Source: DATBGO01 sp050011895 (GTDB lineage Bacteria; Actinomycetota; Actinomycetes; Streptosporangiales; Streptosporangiaceae). Taken from it: a stretch of DNA of 10,937 bases. The notes beneath the pieces are model-generated. The model ran no database searches. It saw only the letters and a program-made list of their open reading frames with translations, and was not told the DNA's origin. Below, piece after piece: positions 6,497 through 10,937 of the stretch; within the stretch, counting starts at the first letter, position 1, and every line of letters starts with the position of its first letter. The position numbers were made by a program, and so were the translations under genes. The stretch lies in assembly GCA_050011895.1 (NCBI GenBank), contig JBEKIF010000106.1, forward strand, positions 1 through 10,937. The letters run 5' to 3'.

Positions 6497-7024
6497 CTAG
6501 CGCCAGATCTTGGTGATCAGCCAGAACGTGGTTCCCGTGCCCGCGCCGTACCCAAGATGGGCGCTCAGGTCATCGGCCAGCGTCTTGGCGTCGTACTCCC
6601 AGATCGGCTTGTAGAGCCCGCCCTCCGGCAGGAGGACGTACCCCGAGACCCAGACCACCGCACCCAGCGGCAAGCCATCGAGGGGGTTCGACCTGCGCAG
6701 GGAGCCGACCAGGACCCCATAGAGCGCCCCCCATCCCGATCCGTAGGACCAGTGCATGACGGTGCTGACCGGCCACGCCCAGCTGTCAGGAAGTTCCCGC
6801 TGCGTGAAACCCTCGATCAGGCGCTTGCCGACCTGCCCAGGGTCAGGCGCGTTCTCCCAGCCGTCGACCGGCGGGAATTCCCACGCGAGCGGGCTGTCTT
6901 TACCGCCGGAGCGCCGGTACTTTACGTAACGCACCGTGTCCAGGCAGGCCGTCCCGACGACTCCGGCCAGGAGGCCGCCCACGACGGCGGCGAGCGGTGT
7001 GATGCCGTGCTTTCCAGTGCCCAT
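6497..7024 (-). CDS. Conserved-looking small integral membrane protein, last gene of the poxB unit
   Basis: The product has 175 residues. Hydrophobic segments lie at about 9-30 (LAAVVGGLLAGVVGTACLDT), 86-107, 117-133 and 157-172. Between the first two is a polar stretch with PLAWEFPPVDGWENAPDPGQ and VGKRLIEGF, and before the last is ADDLSAHLGYGAGTG. A D-x-x-x-H-x-x-Y-G arrangement before the last helix is reminiscent of YagU/DUF1440-type membrane proteins, but I cannot assign it with confidence. The start is ATG 7022-7024; the upstream GGACCCGGG is a weak ribosome site. It begins 28 nt after the stop of the M20 amidohydrolase on the same strand, so it is probably the third gene of the poxB transcript. 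Its role there is unknown. Confidence 0.72.
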   Translation of the reverse strand: MGTGKHGITPLAAVVGGLLAGVVGTACLDTVRYVKYRRSGGKDSPLAWEFPPVDGWENAPDPGQVGKRLIEGFTQRELPDSWAWPVSTVMHWSYGSGWGALYGVLVGSLRRSNPLDGLPLGAVVWVSGYVLLPEGGLYKPIWEYDAKTLADDLSAHLGYGAGTGTTFWLITKIWR

Positions 7025-7052
7025 CCCGGGTCCAATCGCCGTCTGCGGTGCC

Positions 7053-8306
7053 TTATTTCGGCCTAAGCCACGCCAGCGCGGCCGTGGCCAGGGCCTCGGT
7101 GCCAGTCCGCAGGCAGGGCTGCAGCGGCGGCAGGAATTTCGGTGAGTGGTTGCTGGTCAGATTCTGCAGGCGCCCGGCATTCGCCGCGGCGCGGTAGGTC
7201 TTTTCCTCAGTGAACCCGAGCGCCCAGTAGGTGTAGGGCACCCCGGCGGCGTTGGGAATGTTGCTGAAGTCCTCGCTGACGGTCTGCCGGTCCATTTCGC
7301 CGGCGTGGTCGCCGAAATGAGCGGTGAACGCGCTGGCCACCCGATCCGTGGTGCCCGGATCGTTGACGGTGAGCGGGAAGCTGCCCACCGTGTCGAAGTC
7401 CGGGTCCTGGGGTGAGCCGGAGGCCTGGCTCTCGGCCCGCAGGATCCGCTGGACCGACGCGAGCATGCGCTCGTGAGTCTGTTCCGAGTAGCTGCGCAGG
7501 TTCAGCTCCAGCAGCGCGTGATCGGGAATGAGGTTGCTCCTGGTACCGGCCTGGACACTGCCGACGGTCACCACCGCGACCTCGCCGGGCGCGACCTCGC
7601 GGGACACGATGGTCTGCAGCCGGACAATGGCCATGGCCGCGATCACCACCGGGTCGATGGTGTGCTGCGGTATAGCGCCGTGGCCGCCCTTCCCGTACAC
7701 GGTGACGTTGATGCTGTCTTCTGTCGCCATGAACGGTCCGGACCGGGTCAGGACCGTCCCGGCGACGCCGGACAGCAGATGCTGGGTCAGGGCCACGTCG
7801 GGAACGGGAATGCGCTTGAACAGGCCGTCGTCAACCATAGCCTGCGCCCCGTCGCCGGTTTCCTCGGCCGGCTGGAAGAGCGGCAGCAGGGTCCCGCGCC
7901 ACTGGTCACGGTGATCGGACATGAGCTTGACCATGCCGAGCAGGCAGGACATGTGCATGTCGTGGCCGCAGGCGTGGGCCACCGGAACCTCATGGCCCTG
8001 GGCGTCCTTCGCGGTCGCGATGCTCGCGTAGTCCGCGCCGGTGTCCTCCTTGACCGGCAGCGCGTCCAGTTCCGCCCGGAGCAGCACCGCGGGCCCGGCG
8101 CCATTGGCCAGGACGCCAACGACCCCCGTCCCGCCGATGCCCGTCTGGACCGTGCAGCCATACTCCTGCAGCTTCCCGGCGACGCGCTCGGCCGTGCGGT
8201 GCTCCTGGTGCGACAACTCGGGGTGCTGGTGCAGATCCTTGTAGAACGCTTCCTGGCCGACCTGGAGGCCGTGGTAGCCGACCAGTATCTCCTCGAGACT
8301 GTCCAT
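7053..8306 (-). CDS. M20-family metallopeptidase / N-acyl amino acid amidohydrolase
   Basis: The 417-residue product belongs to the M20D group (hippurate hydrolase, N-acyl-aminoacyl and IAA-amino acid hydrolases), which uses a two-metal centre to split an amide bond and release an amino acid and a carboxylic acid. Metal ligands can be followed: Cys113 and His115 in HACGHDMHM, Glu149 after the catalytic Glu148 in QPAEETGDGA, His176 in LTQH, and His387 in SNHSPKF. The lid/dimerisation domain begins at about 195 with NVTVYGKGGHGAIPQHTIDP; SEDFSNIP at 344-351 is also typical. There is no signal peptide, so it is cytoplasmic. The start ATG 8304-8306 has GGAGGG 6 nt upstream. It follows poxB by 11 nt and must share its transcript. 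The true substrate is not evident. Confidence 0.92.
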   Translation of the reverse strand: MDSLEEILVGYHGLQVGQEAFYKDLHQHPELSHQEHRTAERVAGKLQEYGCTVQTGIGGTGVVGVLANGAGPAVLLRAELDALPVKEDTGADYASIATAKDAQGHEVPVAHACGHDMHMSCLLGMVKLMSDHRDQWRGTLLPLFQPAEETGDGAQAMVDDGLFKRIPVPDVALTQHLLSGVAGTVLTRSGPFMATEDSINVTVYGKGGHGAIPQHTIDPVVIAAMAIVRLQTIVSREVAPGEVAVVTVGSVQAGTRSNLIPDHALLELNLRSYSEQTHERMLASVQRILRAESQASGSPQDPDFDTVGSFPLTVNDPGTTDRVASAFTAHFGDHAGEMDRQTVSEDFSNIPNAAGVPYTYWALGFTEEKTYRAAANAGRLQNLTSNHSPKFLPPLQPCLRTGTEALATAALAWLRPK

Positions 8307-8317
8307 AACCCGCCCTC

Positions 8318-10054
8318 CTACTCGATGTCCAGGTCCCGCAGGTTGGCCTTGGCCAGCTCGACCAATTCTTTGCCCTGGCCGGACAGGACGGTCCGGGTGG
8401 CGTACAGCGTGAAGCCCGTGACCTCGCCGTAGGTCAGCTTGGGCGGCAACGAGAGTTCGTGGCGGTCGGTGCGGACGTCGACCAGGGCCGCGCCGTCATG
8501 ACTGAGCGCCGCACGCAGCGCGTCCTCCAGTTCGCCGGCCTTCTCCACCCGCACGCCGAACAGCCCGGCTGCCTGGGCGAGCCCGGCGAAATCGGGGTTG
8601 TCCAGGTCGGTGCCGTAGGTGACGATCCCGGCCGCCTTCATCTCCAGCTCCACGAAGGACAGCGCGCCATTGTTGAACACTACGACCTTCACCGGAAGGT
8701 GCTGCTGGCGCAGCGTGATGAGCTCGCCGAGCAGCATGGCTAGCCCGCCGTCCCCGGACAGGCTGATCACCTGGCGGCCCGGCTGGGCGGCCTGCGCCCC
8801 GATGGCCTGCGGGAGCGCGTTGGCCATCGACCCGTGATTGAACGAGCCGATCAGCCGGCGCGCACCGTTCATCCGCACGTACCGGGCCGCCCAGATGCAC
8901 GGCGTCCCCACGTCCGCGGTGAAGACCGCGTCGGCCGCAGCGAGCCGGTCGATCGTGGCCGCCACGAACTGCGGATGCAGCGGGGATTCGCCCGGCCGGC
9001 TCTGGGCGAGCTTGTCCAGCCGGGACCGTGCGCGCCGGTAATGGGCGGTCATCCGGTTCAGGTGCTTGGCGTCGGATTTGGCCGCCAGCAGCGGAAGCAG
9101 CGCCTCGATCGTGTCCTTGACCGTCCCCACGAGCGGGACAGCAACAGGCACCCGGCGGCCGATGTTCTCGCCCCGCACGTCGACCTGGATGACGGGGACA
9201 CCCTCGGGAAGGAACTGGCGGTAGGGGAAGTCGGTGCCGAGCATGACCAGCACATCACAGTGCTCCATGGCCCGGTACCCCGAGCCGAACCCGATCAGAC
9301 CGGTCATCCCCACGTCAAAGCGGTTGTCGTACTCCACGAACTCCTTGCCGCGCATGGCGTGCACGACCGGCGCCTGCAGGGTGCCCGCGAACTCCATGAG
9401 CTGGTCGTGCGCGCCCGCGCACCCTGCCCCGGCCAGGATGGTCACCCGGTTCGCGCCGTTCAGCACCTCAGCCGCGGCCGCGAGCGGAGCCTCGCCCGGC
9501 CGGACCACCGAGGCCGCCTTGCGCACCGGGGTCATCTTCGTGCCGGACGGAACGTCGGCGAAGAACACTTCGCCCGGGATGACGACGACCGCGACCCCGC
9601 CGCGCTCCAGCGCCGCGCGCATCGCGCTCTCCGTGAGGTGCGGGATCTGCTCGGGGATGCTGGCCAGCTCGCAGTACACGCTGCATTCGCGGAACAGTTC
9701 CTGCGGATGCGTCTCCTGGAAGTACTGCAAGCCGATCTCGACCCGCGGGATATGCGCCGCGACCGCCAGCACCGGCACCCGGCTCCGGTTGGCGTCGTAC
9801 AGGCCGTTGATCAGGTGCAGGTTGCCCGGCCCGCAGCTGCCCGCGCATACCGCCAGCTCGCCGGTCAGCGCCGCCTCCGCGCCGGCCGCGAACCCGGCCG
9901 CCTCCTCGTGACGCACGTGCTCCCAGGTGATGCCGCCATCCCGGCGCAGCGCATCCGTGAACCCATTCAGGGAGTCACCGGGAATCCCGTACACCCGGCG
10001 CACCCCAGAGCCTTTCAACAACGCCACCATCGCGTCAGCCACGCTGGAAGCCAC
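8318..10054 (-). CDS. poxB: Pyruvate:quinone oxidoreductase (pyruvate oxidase, thiamine-diphosphate and FAD dependent)
   Basis: The enzyme converts pyruvate to acetate and CO2 and passes electrons to membrane quinone. It reads along Escherichia coli PoxB (572 residues): GIPGDSLNGF, RHEEAAGFAAGAEAALTGEL with the catalytic Glu50, CAGSCGPGNLHLINGLYD, YFQETHPQELFRECS, the FAD-domain GAGCAGAHDQLMEFAG, VEYDNRFDVGMTGLIGFGSG, GSFNHGSMANALPQAIGAQA, and the TPP-Mg motif GDGGLAMLLGEL to VVFNN (about 434-462). The C-terminal LYATRTVLSGQGKELVELAK corresponds to the amphipathic membrane-binding tail. The frame is open to GTG 10153, but GTG 10052-10054 has AGGAG 6 nt upstream and places GDSLNG and Glu50 at the E. 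coli positions, so I chose it (578 residues). It is the first gene of an operon with the M20 hydrolase. Confidence 0.93.
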   Translation of the reverse strand: MASSVADAMVALLKGSGVRRVYGIPGDSLNGFTDALRRDGGITWEHVRHEEAAGFAAGAEAALTGELAVCAGSCGPGNLHLINGLYDANRSRVPVLAVAAHIPRVEIGLQYFQETHPQELFRECSVYCELASIPEQIPHLTESAMRAALERGGVAVVVIPGEVFFADVPSGTKMTPVRKAASVVRPGEAPLAAAAEVLNGANRVTILAGAGCAGAHDQLMEFAGTLQAPVVHAMRGKEFVEYDNRFDVGMTGLIGFGSGYRAMEHCDVLVMLGTDFPYRQFLPEGVPVIQVDVRGENIGRRVPVAVPLVGTVKDTIEALLPLLAAKSDAKHLNRMTAHYRRARSRLDKLAQSRPGESPLHPQFVAATIDRLAAADAVFTADVGTPCIWAARYVRMNGARRLIGSFNHGSMANALPQAIGAQAAQPGRQVISLSGDGGLAMLLGELITLRQQHLPVKVVVFNNGALSFVELEMKAAGIVTYGTDLDNPDFAGLAQAAGLFGVRVEKAGELEDALRAALSHDGAALVDVRTDRHELSLPPKLTYGEVTGFTLYATRTVLSGQGKELVELAKANLRDLDIE

Positions 10055-10391
10055 CGCCTGCTCCTCTCCCGCCGGCCTGCGGGACGCGTCTGCGGCCGTT
10101 TCGAACCGCGCCGGGGGTGGAGAGTGCGCGAGAACCTTGGCAGGAGTGCTCACGCCGGGAACTGGATCGGGGCCCCCGGCAGGCTCCGACGAGCTCCGGC
10201 AAGGTCTGACACCAGCGTGAGACAGCCAAGAACCGGCTGATCACGCTGGCCGGGGAGGCACGCATCTACGGAAATCAGGCTAACAACGGCAGAAGAGAAT
10301 AAGAAGCCGGCCACCGCACTGTTCCGTCCCTTGGCAGGCAACTCCACTCGGCGAGGCAGCGTGAGCCGACGATAGGAGCGTAACCAGATAT

Positions 10392-10410
10392 TTAGGTACA
10401 GCTAAGCTGA
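10392..10410. promoter_or_regulatory. IdeR/DmdR-like iron-box candidate
   Basis: TTAGGTACAGCTAAGCTGA agrees with the actinobacterial iron-box consensus TTAGGTTAGGCTAACCTAA at 14 of 19 positions by hand count, with an intact left half (TTAGGT) and a central GCTAA. The right half is poorer. It lies about 340 bp above poxB and 390 bp above cysK, and directly after the PIN-domain remnant, so its target is unclear and it may be a chance match in an A+T-rich patch. Confidence 0.25.
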
Positions 10411-10560
10411 TGACGGCGCCGTGCGTTCGCGCGTGATGACGGGGTCATGCCAGCTCAGGACCCGGATCGTGCAGGCAGGGCCGGGCGCCCGGCGCGCCCT
10501 TTGGCCATCGGGCCCATCGTCGCCCATCGCGTTGGCCAGCACCGACGCGTCTACGACCAT
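10402..10560 (-). pseudogene. Broken VapC-like PIN-domain toxin gene
   Basis: From ATG 10558-10560 the minus strand reads MVVDASVLANAMGDDGPDGQ followed by RARR. This is the N-terminus of VapC-type PIN-domain ribonucleases, with the first catalytic Asp in VVDAS and the usual GDDGPDG turn. About 25 residues in, the match ends; the next segment that looks right (ARPCLHDPGPELA, compare LHAPEL in VapC) is in a neighbouring frame and meets a stop at about 10445. The remaining 100 or so residues with the other acidic catalytic positions are missing. A minus-strand frame above ends in TGA that shares its A with this ATG (TGATG), the layout expected of a preceding vapB, but its translation is not a recognisable antitoxin. 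Confidence 0.6.
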
Positions 10561-10733
10561 CACTCCCGGGTCCCGCCGAGACGCATCTGACAGCACACCT
10601 CCCTGACGCTGCGGCGGCCCGCGGCATCGACCCAGAGCCGAACGTCCATGCTCTGCGTCTCATCCCGGCAGTCATACGAGGACCTTCGGCCCTGGGCGGG
10701 CTGATCACGTGTGGTGAACCATGCTTGTCGGTA

Positions 10734-10758
10734 GGAATAGCCGGCAGTCCGGTGGGTT
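10734..10758 (+). promoter_or_regulatory. SigR/SigH-like promoter upstream of cysK
   Basis: GGAATA at 10734-10739 is followed 16 nt later by GTT at 10756-10758. This matches the pattern of thiol-oxidative-stress ECF sigma factors in actinobacteria (SigR in Streptomyces, SigH in Mycobacterium: GGAAT/GGAAYA, a 16-19 nt spacer, then GTT). Transcription would begin near 10765, leaving a leader of about 30 nt before the cysK ATG. Both hexamers are short, so chance cannot be excluded. Confidence 0.4.
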
Positions 10759-10797
10759 ACCCGCGGTGTGTCGGCCAACGGTTGGAAGGGATTGACG

Positions 10798-10937
10798 ATG
10801 AGGATTGCCGACGATGTCACGCAGCTGATCGGGAACACGCCGCTGGTGCGCCTGCGGCGGGTCACCGACGACGCCGGAGCCCAGGTCGTGGCGAAGCTGG
10901 AGTCGTACAACCCGGCCCACAGCGTGAAGGACCGCAT
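10798..10937 (+). CDS. cysK: Cysteine synthase (O-acetylserine sulfhydrylase), 5' part only
   Basis: The gene runs off the right edge; only the first 46 of an expected 305-315 residues are seen. They are diagnostic: MRIADDVTQLIGNTPLVRLR, then VVAKLESYNPAHSVKDRI, the start of the fold-type II PLP enzymes CysK/CysM. Lys44 in SVKDR is the residue that binds pyridoxal phosphate. The enzyme makes L-cysteine from O-acetylserine and sulfide in the cytoplasm. LESYNPAHSVKDRI is closer to CysK than to CysM or cystathionine beta-synthase, though the last cannot be formally excluded from the N-terminus alone. ATG 10798 has GGAAGGG with a 7-nt spacer. The SigR-like promoter just upstream suggests induction by thiol stress. 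Confidence 0.88.
   Translation, partial: MRIADDVTQLIGNTPLVRLRRVTDDAGAQVVAKLESYNPAHSVKDR

Larger units (their letters stand above)
10055..10797. other. About 740 bp intergenic region between divergent poxB and cysK
   Basis: This stretch separates the poxB operon (minus) from cysK (plus). It should hold both promoters, yet no clear -35/-10 pair for poxB could be found. A locally A+T-richer patch (10268-10302) lies about 220-250 bp above the poxB start. The region also contains the decayed PIN-domain gene, the iron-box-like site and the SigR-like promoter listed separately. A possible 66-codon minus frame (10150-10347) has a hydrophobic N-terminus but overlaps the extended poxB frame and has no ribosome site. 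Confidence 0.5.

Noticed and set aside
7473..8432. 319-residue plus-strand open frame opposite the M20 amidohydrolase
   Set aside because: Same antisense effect; the opposite strand has all the metal-binding motifs of a real enzyme.
8834..10240. 468-residue plus-strand open frame opposite poxB
   Set aside because: Antisense shadow of a strongly conserved gene in GC-rich DNA; its translation is Arg/His/Pro-rich with no motif.
10150..10347. 65-residue minus-strand frame with a signal-peptide-like N-terminus
   Set aside because: GTG start without a ribosome site, ends beside the poxB upstream frame, and the hydrophobic run is short.
1..10937. CRISPR arrays, tRNA genes, insertion-sequence ends, long direct repeats
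   Set aside because: Looked for by eye on both strands; no regular repeat-spacer pattern, cloverleaf, transposase motif or paired terminal repeats were found.

Overview
The base composition (high GC, strong third-position GC, GTG/TTG starts, long antisense open frames) and the protein families suggest a chromosomal window from a high-GC actinomycete, perhaps of the Streptomyces/Streptosporangiales kind. The genus cannot be fixed from the sequence. No tRNA, rRNA, CRISPR array or insertion sequence was recognised.

Layout. Positions 1-423 (+) hold the 3' part of an unrecognised gene. Positions 621-1367 (+) hold a GNAT-type N-acetyltransferase. It converges on a small four-helix membrane protein (1452-1823, -) whose upstream region carries a perfect 8-bp dyad beside a possible -10 box. 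Positions 2028-3332 (-) hold an intact MFS exporter of the EntS-like DHA3 type. From about 3.3 to 5.0 kb on the minus strand lies a zone of decayed genes: the last part of an ABC-transporter ATPase, which runs into the MFS start with a GTGA overlap; the C-terminal half of a berberine-bridge-type FAD oxidoreductase; and the N-terminal half of a luciferase-like (LLM) flavin oxidoreductase. The last two are joined head to tail at about 4611-4620, as a deletion between two genes would leave them. Positions 4987-5779 have no convincing gene but do have a TATAAT box and an inverted repeat.

Positions 5780-6402 (+) hold two overlapping small genes with the layout of an antitoxin-toxin pair; the second looks distantly RelE/ParE-like. 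From 10054 back to 6497 on the minus strand lies the best-preserved unit, a tight operon: poxB (pyruvate:quinone oxidoreductase), then an M20 amidohydrolase 11 nt downstream, then a small membrane protein 28 nt further on. Pyruvate oxidase yields acetate, CO2 and reduced quinone; M20 enzymes hydrolyse N-acyl amino acids or related amides. The sequence does not reveal why they are linked.

Positions 10055-10797 are mostly non-coding. They contain a broken VapC-like PIN-domain gene (about 10402-10560, -), a site resembling an IdeR/DmdR iron box, and a SigR/SigH-like promoter just before cysK, the cysteine synthase gene that starts at 10798 (+) and runs off the window.

No clearly new defence or biosynthetic system is visible. 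The items most worth following are the small overlapping gene pair, the poxB-amidohydrolase-membrane protein operon, and the chimeric pseudogene junction.
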